Assembly: GCA_017417585.1 (NCBI GenBank)
Contig: JAFPYX010000094.1
Location: forward strand, 1 to 64,000
Direction: 5' to 3'
DNA length: 64,000 bases
Origin: Victivallales bacterium
GTDB taxonomy: Bacteria; Verrucomicrobiota; Lentisphaeria; Oligosphaerales; Oligosphaeraceae
The notes under the pieces were generated by a model. It saw only the letters and a list, made by a program, of their open reading frames with translations, was not told where the DNA came from and searched no databases. Below are positions 42,722 to 53,200 of the stretch, piece after piece (position 1 is the stretch's first letter; every line of letters starts with the position of its first letter). The position numbers were made by a program, and so were the translations under genes.

Positions 42722-43765
42722 TTGAAAATCCTCGTTGTCAAACCTAGCAGCCTGGGAGACATCCTCCACACCTTCCCCGCCCTTGCCGAGTTGCATGCGG
42801 CGTGCCCGGAGGCCCGGCTCACCTGGGTAGCCAACGACTCCCTCGCGCAGATTGTCCAATTGTATCCCCGGCTGGAGAAGGTGATCCCTTTCCCGCGCAA
42901 GGCGTTGGGGAAATTCAGCCTACGCGCACTGCGCGGCTTTCTGCATGACCTTCGCTCCGACGAGTATGACGCGGTCATAGATTTCCAGGGGCTTCTTCGC
43001 AGCGGCATCATCACCTGGCTGGCCCACGCCAGAATGCGCATCGGCTTTGCCCAGGCCCGCGAAGGAGCGACCTTCGCCTATCACCACGCCATCGAGACGC
43101 CACCGTCAATGACGCACGCCGCCGACAAGAACCGCTATCTGGCACGGGCACTCCTGGAAAAACTGGGCCTCACTCCGGTTGACAACCCGCCGGAGCCACT
43201 CCTCGCCCTGCCGCAAGAATGGCAGGACGGCGCGGAAGAATGCATCCAGCGCCATCGTCTGGACGGCGGGCCGCTGCTGGCTGTTGGCTGCGCGTCCCGC
43301 TGGTCAAGCAAATCCTGGGCGCCCGAGTTCTTCGCGCAGGTTTTGCGCCAAGTTCGCAGCCAATGCCCTGAGGTGCGCATCTGGCTGCTTGGTTCGCCAG
43401 ACGAACGCGGCCGTGCACAGGAGGTGTGCGCGGCCGCGGCGATGGAGGGAATCGTCAACCTGGCAGGGGAGACCGACCTGGGGACGCTGGCCGCCTTGCT
43501 TGCTCGTTCGAAGGCACTCTTCACCAACGACAGCGGCCCGATGCATATCGCGGCAGGGCTTCGTATCCCCTGCGTGGCCAATTTTGGCTCCACGGACCCG
43601 GACAAGACCGGTCCCTATGGCCCCGCCGGACGGCACCATGTGGTTCGAAGCCGCTGTCCGGAAGCGCCCTGCTTCCGGCGGGAGTGTCCGCGCAAAGACC
43701 CGCTGGCCTGCTGCGGCCAGGCCAGTCCCGAGGAGGCCGCCCAGGCGATCCTGGAGAGGCTTTGA
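42722..43765 (+). CDS. Lipopolysaccharide heptosyltransferase family protein (GT9)
   Basis: 347 residues starting with TTG at 42722 (LKILVVKPSSLGDILHTFPAL, the GT9 N-terminus). The C-terminal domain has the nucleotide-sugar site ALFTNDSGPMHIAAGLRIPCVANFGSTDP. Most similar in pattern to WaaC (heptosyltransferase I), which adds the first heptose to Kdo in LPS core. The end carries a Cys-rich segment (CPEAPCFRRECPRKDPLACCG) found in many WaaF/WaaC proteins. It supports an LPS-bearing outer membrane. Confidence 0.88.
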   Translation: MKILVVKPSSLGDILHTFPALAELHAACPEARLTWVANDSLAQIVQLYPRLEKVIPFPRKALGKFSLRALRGFLHDLRSDEYDAVIDFQGLLRSGIITWLAHARMRIGFAQAREGATFAYHHAIETPPSMTHAADKNRYLARALLEKLGLTPVDNPPEPLLALPQEWQDGAEECIQRHRLDGGPLLAVGCASRWSSKSWAPEFFAQVLRQVRSQCPEVRIWLLGSPDERGRAQEVCAAAAMEGIVNLAGETDLGTLAALLARSKALFTNDSGPMHIAAGLRIPCVANFGSTDPDKTGPYGPAGRHHVVRSRCPEAPCFRRECPRKDPLACCGQASPEEAAQAILERL

Positions 43766-43853
43766 GGCCGCAGGGGACAGGGGGCCTCAGGGGGGGACAG
43801 CAACTCGCCCCGGCTTCTTCGCCTGCGCAGGACGCGCGGAAGCGCGTCCCTCT

Positions 43854-43930
43854 GACCTGGGACCTGGGACCTGAGACCTGGGACCTGAATCCTGAGACCT
43901 GACTTTAACCTTTAACCTTTAACCTTTAAC
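43854..43930. repeat. Double period-7 array before the MBL gene
   Basis: Seven GACCTGG/GACCTGA-type units (one ATCCTGA) pass in phase into four exact CTTTAAC units, ending 9 bases before the ATG at 43940. Two different heptamers thus share one register. Confidence 0.88.
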
Positions 43931-43939
43931 CTTGTATTG

Positions 43940-44551
43940 ATGCTAAAGCTGACTCCCATTGTGGTCGGAGACTTCCAGGAGAATTGCTACATCCTGTCGA
44001 ATCCCGAAAACCGCCATGCACTGATCTTCGACCCCGGTGACGAGTATCCATGCATCCAGGCGGCGATAAGCCAGCAAGGACTCATTCCCCAGGCGGTGCT
44101 GCTCACCCACGCGCATGTGGACCATATCGGCGCCCTTCCGGAACTTCTGGAAGAATACCCCATTCCGCTGTGGATGCACGCGGAGGAGCATGTCGTCTAT
44201 GACTCGCCGGACAATGCGGTGTTGCCATGGTTTCCCGCCATACCCAATTTGCCCCGCTACGTCCAGGAGTCGCCGGAATTGCCGGACTTTGATTTCCAGG
44301 TCCTTTTCACGCCGGGACATACTCCCGGCGGATGCTGCTACTACTTCCCGCAGGAGCACTTCGTGCTCACGGGCGACACGCTCTTCGCCGGTTCCATCGG
44401 CCGCACCGACTTCCCCGGCGGGGATGCGCCCACGCTGTTGCGTTCCATCCGCGAACAGCTTCTCCCGCTGCCGGGCGAGACCGCCGTCTACCCCGGCCAT
44501 GGCGAATCCACCACCATCGCCGCCGAACGGCAGTCAAACCCCTATCTGTAA
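43940..44551 (+). CDS. MBL-fold metallo-hydrolase (glyoxalase II-like)
   Basis: 203 residues. Zinc motif THAHVDH in LLTHAHVDHIGALPEL, then TPGHTPGG, LTGDTLFAGSIGRTD and PGHGESTT. This short form resembles YcbL-type hydroxyacylglutathione-hydrolase-like enzymes; the natural thioester substrate is not evident. The ATG at 43940 is preferred to the overlapping TTG at 43937. Confidence 0.9.
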   Translation: MLKLTPIVVGDFQENCYILSNPENRHALIFDPGDEYPCIQAAISQQGLIPQAVLLTHAHVDHIGALPELLEEYPIPLWMHAEEHVVYDSPDNAVLPWFPAIPNLPRYVQESPELPDFDFQVLFTPGHTPGGCCYYFPQEHFVLTGDTLFAGSIGRTDFPGGDAPTLLRSIREQLLPLPGETAVYPGHGESTTIAAERQSNPYL

Positions 44552-44617
44552 CACTTTTCAACCGCTCATGCGGAAATTCCAGCAACCTCCACCCCAACAA
44601 TATCCCCAGCCACAAAA

Positions 44618-47600
44618 ATGAGATTATCCCTCACCTGTCGTTTCGCCCTCCTCTTCGTTCTGCTGTCTTTTTTCTCGCCTTTCATTTCCGCGCTCACCAT
44701 CGATGACATCGACCCGTTCTACGAATTGTCAACGGCGGAGCGCAGCCGCATCATCGTCGCACTCGGCCTTGACCAGTCCGGCAAGTCGCTTCCCGATGAT
44801 TTCTTCGGCATCCTTGGACATCGTTTCGAGGACCGAAACGACATCCTGCTGGTCTTCTCAGATAGAATAGAAGATTTCCAGTATGACCCGGAGCTGATTG
44901 AAATCACCCCGAATGTCAAGTTTCGTCTCCAGCACCGCTACAATTGCTATTATTGTCTCTCCTCAAGCGACTTTCGGCCGGGAGGGATATATTCCATCAC
45001 CTTCAAGGCGGGTTTTCCAGGAAAGCATTCGAAGGCCCGATTGGAAAACGACTACACCCTGAACCTCGCCTGCCCCGACCTTCCGCCAAGGATGAAGTTC
45101 GCCTCGCAGGGGACCTTCTTCCCGCTGCATGCGCCCATCTGGGAACTCCCCCTGGAGGCCACCAACATCACCGAGAAGGCGCAATGCACGGTCTATGAGG
45201 CGTATCCTGCCACGCTGTTGAATTACCTTCGCCGCCTCGGCGGCTACTATGAAGAGGGCGAGCGCTGGACACATAAAATCAGCAGCCAGAAGATTGAAAT
45301 CCCATACATCGAAAATGAGAAGCTCGCCAGCAGCCTCGACCTGGCGCAAGTCGGCATCCCGCGTGACCGCCCCGGCCTCTATGTCATTGAGATTGAGAAT
45401 CCGCACCGCCGCAGCTACTATAGCAACGAGATACGGCACATCGTGGTCACCGACCTCTCACTCTTCCTGACCGCCGCCAGCGGAGAGTACCTCTGCCAAG
45501 TCCGCAGCCTGGAGCATCCGGAACAGGAAATCCCCGGAGTCCAGCTGGAGCTCTACAGCCGGAAATTCCAATGCCTGGCCAAGGGCGTCACCGACTCCCA
45601 CGGCGAGGCGCGGCTACGGGTATTGCCGCAGGAGGACGAGGACGACTCTCCCATGCTGCTGCTGGCCCGCAATCCGAAAGACAATGACGTATCATACCTG
45701 GACTTCGACTGGAGCCATGTCAACCAGAATGGCAAAATGACCTCCGTGCAGGACGCGAAGGCGCCCCAGGGGTGCCTCTTCGGCGACCGAGGAGCCGTGT
45801 TGCCCGGCGAGGAAGTCACCTTCACCGCATTGTTGCGGAACCCTGCCGAGAACCGCCCCTTCGCCAACCTCCCCCTGGAATTCACGCTTCTTGACCCGCG
45901 CCACAACACCGTCACCACCCAGATGGTGACCACCGATGAATTCGGCGTATTGCAGGTCGCCGCCAAGCTCTCGAACCAGGCCCCCCTGGGCTACTATACG
46001 GCGGCACTAAGACAGCCCGGCGACAAGATCAGCATCGCCAAAACCGGCATCCTCGTGGCCAACTTCGTGCCGGACCAGCTGACCGCCCGCATCGAGCTTC
46101 CCGACCAGATATCCCAGCAGAGTCTGGTAGACGTATCCGTGCAGTCCAACTACTACTTCGGACCGCCTGTCAAGAACACCGCGGTCACGCTGAACGCCAG
46201 TTGCGCTTGGTACACCATCGCCCCGCCGGACCATCTCCGCGACTTCCTGTTCGGTCATTTGGAAAACGACTACTACATCCCCAAACAGAACCAAGAGCTG
46301 AGAGGCACCACGGATGCACAGGGCAAGGTCGCCTTCCAGCTGGATCTCCCCGAACTGGAGAAGAACGAGTACCTCCCCGCCCTGCCGCTGAAGGTCACCG
46401 TGCAGGCGACGGTCAATCCGGCCGGGGCGCGTCCCGTCACGGCGCATGCCATCTCCCGATATGACACTTTCCCGTATTGCCTCGGAAGCCGCGTCCTCAA
46501 GGAGGAGGGAAACCGCATCCAGCTGCAGTTCGTCGCGCTGGACAACCAGAACCGGGAGACGGCGCTCCCCGAATCGCTCACCGTGGCGGTCCAAAAAGTC
46601 ACCTGGGAATATCTGTTGCGACAGCAAGACGACGACACCTACCGCCGCGAATGGCAGAAGGTTCTGACGGACGTCGGCTCGCCGACAGTCCAGCCTGACG
46701 CGGATGGCTGCGCCTGGGTGGAGCTGCCCGAGTACGGGAGCTATTCCCTTTCCATCCGCACTCCCGAAGGGCGGCTCCTGAACGAGATGCCATGCTGGCA
46801 CTACTACAGTGAAACCGGCGAGCGCTCCCCCAGCCCCTCCCGGTTGACCTTCACGCTGGATGCCAGCCAATACCGCCCCGGCCAGACCGCGCATCTCTCC
46901 TTCGAGTCGGATTTCGCCGGCACCTGCCTGGTGGTCTGCGGCTCCCATCACACGCCATTGCGGACTGCCAGCCAGCCGCTGGAGGTCGGCGTCAACACCA
47001 TCGACATCGACATTCCCGAAGGACTCTGCCAGACCCGTTGGCATGTCGGGGTCACGGCCGTGGGCGCCTTCGAAGTGGATGCCAACGGCACGCCGCAAGA
47101 CCCCCCATACCTCAGCGGCATCGCCGTCATCGACATCGACCAAAGCGCCAACCGGCTCGCCATCTCCGTGGACGCGCCTTCGCAGGCGCACCCTGGCGAA
47201 GAAGTGGGATTTGCCGTCACGCTGAAAGACTCCGACGGCAATCCTGTCTCCGGCGAAGTGTCGCTCTGGGCAGTCGACGAAGGGATTCTGGCCCTGACCG
47301 GCTATTCGACACCGGATGCCTTCCTGAGCTTCTTCGGCGACCCGGAATGCCCGTTTGAGCTGGCCAATCTCTACCCGCGGCTCTACCCGATGCTCCGCGT
47401 CGTCAACGGCAAGATCGGCGGCGGCGCGTATGCATCCGCCGACAAGGCGGCGGATTTCCAGGGCAGGCTCGCCAACGACCAGGAGCCGCGCCATTTCGTC
47501 CAGCTGGGGTTGTTCCGCTCCGACGAGGCCGGCTGCATCAAGACCACCCTGCCGTTGCCTGGATTTGCGGGAACTGTCCGGCTGATGGCTGTCGCCACCG

Positions 47601-49468
47601 ACGCCACCACCCACTTGGGATGCGCGCAAAAAGACATCGTGATGCACGACGAGGTGACCATCACCATGGTCGCACCGCGCGTAATCGCCCCCGGCGACAC
47701 CATGCTCCTTCGGGCGACCATCTTCAACCACGACCTCGAAAACGCCCACCTGAAGTGGTCTGCGGGACGAGAGCTGGAGGGCTTCCGCCCCGCCACCGGC
47801 GAAGTCACCCTGGCCAAAGGCGACTCCGCAGACATCTCGACGCAGCTGGCCATTCCGGAGGACACGGCGGAAGGCGCCTTGCCGATCCTGCTGACCGTAG
47901 AAACCGATGACGGCAGGCGCTATGAAAAGCGCACGACGATCACCGTCCGTTCCGTCCTGCCGCCCCAGCCGATTTGCGACACCCGGCTTCTGCAGCCGGG
48001 CGAAGAGCTCGTCTTCGAATTGTCCGGCCAGGCGACGGACCTGGTTCGCATCGGCTCGCCGGTGATACGCCTCCTGCGCCATTGGGAGTGGCTGAACGAC
48101 TACCCGCATGGCTGCATCGAGCAGATCACCGCCACGGCCTTCCCGCAACTGGCCATCCCCGACCTCATCGCCAGCGGCCGCCTTCCGGATCATCTTCGCG
48201 CAGGCGCCCGGCAGGTGGTCGGCGAGACGCTGGACCGCTTCTACGCATACCGCACGGCCAACCACTGGTATTCCATGTGGCCGAACGGCACCGAGCCCTG
48301 GGAGGCCGGATCGCTCTTCGCCTTCCTCTTCCAGGCGGAGAGCGTCCGCGCAGGCTTCCCCATCGCCACCCGGCAGCGCCGTCAGCTCACGCAGACACTG
48401 CGGCTTTTCATCAACGACCGCACGAAAGACCAGGTCGAGCGCGCGCTGGCGCTCTACACGCTGTCGCTGCTCTCCCCGACCTACGTCAAGGAATATGCGC
48501 AGCTGCTGCCGCTGGGGGAGGAAAGCTGCCAGCCGTTCACGGCCTTCCTGGCGGCGATGGCGCTCATCCGCGGCGGCTTCTCCGCCGAGGGCATTGAATT
48601 GTGGCAGCAGATTTCCGACCAGGAATTCACCCGCGCCCCCGCGGAGTCCTACTCGCTGGACAGCGCGGTCCGCCGCACCGGCCTGGCGCTGTGGCTGCTC
48701 TCCGACCTCCTGCCCGAGGACCCGCGCAACCTTCAATTGGCCAACACGCTGGACTCCCTCGCGCAGAACGACGCGTATTTCACCACGCAGGAACACGCAT
48801 GGTATGCACTGGGGCTCTCCAGATACCTCCTCACCCTGCCAACGCAGGGAGAGTCCTCCTTCGCCGCAGTGCTGACCTCCGCGGACGGCATTGCAAAGGA
48901 ACTGGAGTTCGGCGGCGACACGCCAATCGAAGTGACCCAAAAAGGCACCTACACCGTGTGGAACACCGGCACCGAGCCGCTAAGCGTCATGCATGCCTGC
49001 CGGAAAAAGGTCGACACCGCGCAGGACATTGCGGCGGGACTTCAGATCAGCCGCGCGTATCTGGCGAAGGATGGCTCGCCCGTGACTTCCTGCCGCGTCG
49101 GAGATCTGCTCACCGTGCATATCCTGCTGAGCGGCGGCGCCGCCGAACACCTCGTCATCTCCGACCTCCTGCCCGCAGGGCTGGAAATCGAGGACGAGAA
49201 GCTGCTAACCCGCTACAATCTCCCCATCCGGAATTCGAAGAAGTCCTCCGTGGAACTGACCGCGAGGCTCATCGAGAAGCGCTTTGACCGCCTGCTGTGG
49301 TTCGGCGACTTTGAAGGCTCCACCATGCCCCGCCAGATCACCTACCAGGTCCGCGCGGTGACACCGGGGGTCTTCCAGATTCCGCCTGCCCAAGTCGAGG
49401 CGATGTACCAGCCGCAGCTGCGTGCGGTGACGATGCCCAAGACTCCCGCCTTCGTCATCGAAGAGTAA
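44618..49468 (+). CDS. Alpha-2-macroglobulin family protein with thioester motif
   Basis: 1616 residues. Signal peptide MRLSLTCRFALLFVLLSFFSPFISA without a lipobox Cys. Several MG-type beta domains, a bait-region-like stretch, the A2M block (LWAVDEGILALTGYSTPDAF, ~886-905), and the thioester in DYPHGCIEQITATAFPQL (Cys at residue ~1166, CxEQ intact). An alpha-helical thioester domain and a receptor-like beta end follow. Bacterial A2Ms trap attacking proteases in the periplasm. The usual partner pbpC is not next to it. It starts 66 bases after the MBL gene. Confidence 0.93.
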   Translation: MRLSLTCRFALLFVLLSFFSPFISALTIDDIDPFYELSTAERSRIIVALGLDQSGKSLPDDFFGILGHRFEDRNDILLVFSDRIEDFQYDPELIEITPNVKFRLQHRYNCYYCLSSSDFRPGGIYSITFKAGFPGKHSKARLENDYTLNLACPDLPPRMKFASQGTFFPLHAPIWELPLEATNITEKAQCTVYEAYPATLLNYLRRLGGYYEEGERWTHKISSQKIEIPYIENEKLASSLDLAQVGIPRDRPGLYVIEIENPHRRSYYSNEIRHIVVTDLSLFLTAASGEYLCQVRSLEHPEQEIPGVQLELYSRKFQCLAKGVTDSHGEARLRVLPQEDEDDSPMLLLARNPKDNDVSYLDFDWSHVNQNGKMTSVQDAKAPQGCLFGDRGAVLPGEEVTFTALLRNPAENRPFANLPLEFTLLDPRHNTVTTQMVTTDEFGVLQVAAKLSNQAPLGYYTAALRQPGDKISIAKTGILVANFVPDQLTARIELPDQISQQSLVDVSVQSNYYFGPPVKNTAVTLNASCAWYTIAPPDHLRDFLFGHLENDYYIPKQNQELRGTTDAQGKVAFQLDLPELEKNEYLPALPLKVTVQATVNPAGARPVTAHAISRYDTFPYCLGSRVLKEEGNRIQLQFVALDNQNRETALPESLTVAVQKVTWEYLLRQQDDDTYRREWQKVLTDVGSPTVQPDADGCAWVELPEYGSYSLSIRTPEGRLLNEMPCWHYYSETGERSPSPSRLTFTLDASQYRPGQTAHLSFESDFAGTCLVVCGSHHTPLRTASQPLEVGVNTIDIDIPEGLCQTRWHVGVTAVGAFEVDANGTPQDPPYLSGIAVIDIDQSANRLAISVDAPSQAHPGEEVGFAVTLKDSDGNPVSGEVSLWAVDEGILALTGYSTPDAFLSFFGDPECPFELANLYPRLYPMLRVVNGKIGGGAYASADKAADFQGRLANDQEPRHFVQLGLFRSDEAGCIKTTLPLPGFAGTVRLMAVATDATTHLGCAQKDIVMHDEVTITMVAPRVIAPGDTMLLRATIFNHDLENAHLKWSAGRELEGFRPATGEVTLAKGDSADISTQLAIPEDTAEGALPILLTVETDDGRRYEKRTTITVRSVLPPQPICDTRLLQPGEELVFELSGQATDLVRIGSPVIRLLRHWEWLNDYPHGCIEQITATAFPQLAIPDLIASGRLPDHLRAGARQVVGETLDRFYAYRTANHWYSMWPNGTEPWEAGSLFAFLFQAESVRAGFPIATRQRRQLTQTLRLFINDRTKDQVERALALYTLSLLSPTYVKEYAQLLPLGEESCQPFTAFLAAMALIRGGFSAEGIELWQQISDQEFTRAPAESYSLDSAVRRTGLALWLLSDLLPEDPRNLQLANTLDSLAQNDAYFTTQEHAWYALGLSRYLLTLPTQGESSFAAVLTSADGIAKELEFGGDTPIEVTQKGTYTVWNTGTEPLSVMHACRKKVDTAQDIAAGLQISRAYLAKDGSPVTSCRVGDLLTVHILLSGGAAEHLVISDLLPAGLEIEDEKLLTRYNLPIRNSKKSSVELTARLIEKRFDRLLWFGDFEGSTMPRQITYQVRAVTPGVFQIPPAQVEAMYQPQLRAVTMPKTPAFVIEE

Positions 49469-49482
49469 GACACGACGACCTG

Positions 49483-49526
49483 CAGAGCGTGTGTGCCGGC
49501 GAACCAACGCCGGCACACACGCTCTG
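49483..49526 (+). terminator. 19-bp perfect hairpin after the A2M gene
   Basis: CAGAGCGTGTGTGCCGGCG, loop AACCAA, then the exact complement. No T-tract follows, so it may be an mRNA 3'-end stabiliser rather than a canonical terminator. Confidence 0.65.
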
Positions 49527-49648
49527 TGATTATAGACGGCGAGACCCTGGCTTTGTGAAATACCCGCTGTGACTTGGCGCTGAAAAACGCCACGCCGGAT
49601 TCCTGTTTTGTTTGCATTTCAATCGATTATGAAAGCATCCTATAAAAA

Positions 49649-49792
49649 GGAAATTATATCTTTAAGTTGCCTACTTGGGACGATTGGGACCTGTAGGACG
49701 ATTGGGACGGTGGCTTGCGATTACCTTGTCCCGGATGTCCCGGATGTCCCGGAAATTTTCCGGAAATCAGGCAACTCAACGATATAATTCCC
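49649..49792. mobile_element. MITE, family 2 copy 1
   Basis: 144 bases with terminal inverted repeats: left GGAAATTATATCTTTAAGTT, right (inverted) GGGAATTATATCGTTGAGTT. Interior has CTTGCGATTACCTTGTCCC and GGATGTCCC direct repeats, all shared with copy 2 in opposite orientation at 56331-56447. No clear target duplication here (TATAAAAA versus AAACTGAG), so it is older or rearranged. Confidence 0.82.
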
Positions 49793-50286
49793 AAACTGAG
49801 ATTCTGATTTCTTTTCCCGAAAGTCATTTGACAACTCCGGAATGGGAATCAGAAATCCAGAAATCCGTGCTGTTGCCACTGGTGACATGGTGAATCCCGT
49901 TCCACTGACATAAGAAGGAAAGGCCATGCGAAACAAGGAAGCCGACCGCACGCGAAGCGGGCGACGGAGGTGTCGTGGGCCGGTTGGGACCAGGCACCTC
50001 TTCGGTCCGCAGGACCCGGAGGCTTCCTTGCGTAAGAGAGCCTTTTGCGTGTTTCGCGGGGAAATGACTGCAGGCATTTCAAGACGCCGGAAATGGTCAT
50101 TCCATTTGTTTTTGTGTGTGTTGTGGACAAGACGGTTCTGAATTGTTACTATCATTCCCATATATTCCTCTCCATTCCCAATGGGAATTTTTGTGCCTAT
50201 TGTATTGCAAACACATTCCATAACACTATTTTATTAAAATCGCCTCCGGTCTTGCTTTCTGAAGATTGCCTTTCCCGTCTTTCGCC

Positions 50287-53200
50287 ATGATGAAATCGTC
50301 GTTTTGGAATCGTCTTTTTTCCCAGTTTGTTTTTATTCTCGTCATTGCCTTGATTTCCTTGCATGCGGCTGAGGTCGGCAGCGAGGAAGTCCTCACCGCC
50401 GCCCGGCGCTGGCTTTCAGGGAATGCGGTCTTCCAACTGGAGGCGCCCGATGCGGAACCGGTGTCGATTGGGCGCCTGGTCAGCGGTTCGTCCGCGGCCT
50501 TCTGGCAAGTGAATTTATCCTCCGGCGGCTATTTGATCATGACCACCGACACGGCGCTGCCGCCCGTGGTCGCCTTTGACCCCGCCAACGCCTTCAACCC
50601 GGACAAAACAAAGCCGCTGGGCGCGATGCTGGACAGACAGGCAGATCTCTTCCAGCAGGAACTGGCCAGACCAGAGCTACGCGGGAACTCTTTCGCTGCG
50701 GCCAACCAGGCGCGCTGGGCGTCGCTGCTCTCCGAACTGCGGGCCTTCCCGGAAGACGACCCGTCGACCATCATCCGGCAACCGATGCTGACCACTGAAT
50801 GGCATCAGGATTTGCCGTACAATTTCTTCTGTCCATCCGATCCCTTCGATGGGGAGCGTTCCATCACCGGCTGTGTGGCAGTCGCAATCTCGCAGCTGAT
50901 GAAATACCACGAGTGGCCGGTCGCGGGAAATGGCACTGTGACTTTTTCGGACAACGAGGGGGAGATCACAGCAGATCTATACGCGGATTTCTCCTTCCCG
51001 TACCATTGGAGCCAGATGGCCGACGAATATGACGGCACGGCGAGCATCGCCACCGCGCTGCCAGTCGCACGCCTCCTGACGGAGGCCGGGACGCTCGTCG
51101 GGGCGGACTTCGAGCTGGACGGGACTTCGGCCTCCTCCGCCCACATCCATGAGCTGTTGGCGCAATACCTCGGATATGCACAGGGCACGTATGGCGATTC
51201 GCGCCAAGGCTATGTGGGATACTGCAGGCAGGCGACATTGTTCTCCCGCATCCGCACGGACATGGTTGAAGGACGCCCCGCAATCGTCGCCTTCCCCGGC
51301 CATGCCTTCATCGCGGACGGGCTGGGAACGGAGGACGGTCTGGACTACTACCACTTCAACTATGGGTGGGGCGGCCTCGACGACGGATGGTATCTCTTGA
51401 CCGACGGCACGGATGGCACGATTATCGTCAGTGCCACGACAAACCTGATGCCCAGACCCATCCCCGCCTTCGACCCGATCTCCGTTGAGCAACCAACCTC
51501 CTTCACCCTTTCCTGGGCTTTCCCGAAGCGCCTCACGGCGCAGGCCTTCCGGCTGAAGCGCGGCACCACCGTCGTAAGCGACGCCATCTCCGGGACCGCG
51601 AGGAGCTATGTGCTCACCGGGCAGTCCGGCACCAACAGCTACACCCTGGAGGCCAAGGTGGATGGCGTCTGGCAGGCGGCCTCGGCACCTGTCACCGTCA
51701 CAGTCAAAGATGCGCCGACGGCCCTTCCGGTCATTACCGTGGAAAGTGTTCTGACCAGCATCGACGGCGAGGCTGCCACGGCCACCGTCTCCTCCACAAA
51801 TGACCTCCAGAGCCTGACGGTTTCCTGCAGCCGCCCGGACATCCTGCCCGCTGACGGGATTGCCATTTCCGGCAGCGGCGCCACCCGCACGCTAACCCTC
51901 ACGCCGGACGAAGACATGTTCGACAACGCATTGCTTTATCTGACCGCCATTGACACTGCCGGAAATTGCGTGAAGAAGACCCTCTGCCTGAAGGTCATGG
52001 AGGCCGAGCCGCTGGCCTGGCACACCGACCTGGACGACGCCGCGGCGGCCGCGAATGCGTCCGGCAAGCTGATCCTCATGGTGGCAGGCCGCGACAGCTG
52101 CAGCAACACCAACTACTTCCGTCATACCGTCTGCGAATCCAGCGCCATCAAGACATTTCTGCTGGCAAACTACGAGTTGTGGTACTGCAATGTGGACTTC
52201 TCAAATGCCTGGGTGCCTTTCACCAATGGTCAAGGCGGTTATTTGCCGTTCATCGCAGTCATCGCCCCGGAGGACGTCGCCGCAGGCAAGAGCCTCCGCT
52301 ACAACCTCGGACCATTGAATCTCGACGAGGCACGCGAGTTCCTAGGGGTTAAAGAAGTCGCCACACCCATCCTAAGCACCGGCCGGACAGGGTATTTCCT
52401 GGGCAGCTGCACTGTCACGGCAAGCTGCGCCACACCAGACGCCACGCTGCGCTACACCACTGACGGCACCACGCCGACCGCGGCGAGCCCCGTCTTCCCC
52501 GACGAGGGACTGACCTTGACCACTGACGCCGTCCTGTCCGTCCGTGCTTTCCACGACGAACAGGGTGCATCCAATACCGCAGTCAGCAGACTCTTCGTCC
52601 TCCGGGAGCTTCCCGAGGCGGCCGCAGTGACATCCGGGTACGGAATCACGATGTGCACACTCGTCAGCGGCACCCCCTGGTCCCTGAAAAAGAAGACCTA
52701 CCATACTTCGCCTTCCGCCATGCAGTCCGGCGCAATTGGTGACGAAGAATCCACCCTTCTGATGGCAAAAGTCACCGGGGAAGGAATCTTGACCTTCTAC
52801 TGGAAAGTCTCCTCCGAAGACGGTTTTGACGAGCTTTCCTTCGCCATTGACAACGTGCCCCAGGGGGATCCCATCTCCGGCATAATCGGCTGGGTCAAGA
52901 AGACATATACCATCTCCGGCGCAGGGGACCACTTTCTCTCATGGATCTATTCCAAGGACGAATCCAACTCCGACAACCAGGACTGCGCGTGGGTGGACGA
53001 CATCGCCTGGGCCCCCGCCAGCCATCCCGTTTTTGAATTCCAGGTCGCCTCCAATGCAGTCTTTGCGACCGACGAGGACACCGCACTGACCATCTCCGCG
53101 ACGGACAAAAACAACTTCGAGGCGCTTGCCTGGGATGACAATGCGCTCGCGCTCGTGGCAACCACCAAGGTTGAATTCACGGATGCGGTGCTGGCCGACA

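Larger units (their letters stand above)
49469..50286. other. Intergenic region: hairpin, MITE, GC-rich inverted segments
   Basis: 818 bases without a gene. Contains a 19-bp perfect hairpin (49483-49526), family 2 MITE copy 1 (49649-49792), then AAGGAAGCC (near 49936) and GGCTTCCTT (near 50022) as distant inverted arms around a GC-rich block, and CTTTTGCGTGTTTCGCGGGG (50052 region), an inverted fragment of the family 1 element interior. AT-rich DNA precedes the protease start. Confidence 0.6.

Noticed and set aside
46007..48940. 977-codon open frame on the minus strand inside the alpha-2-macroglobulin gene
   Set aside because: Antisense shadow of a high-GC, codon-biased gene; no start signals, no domain pattern, composition of arbitrary Arg/Gly/Val-rich sequence.
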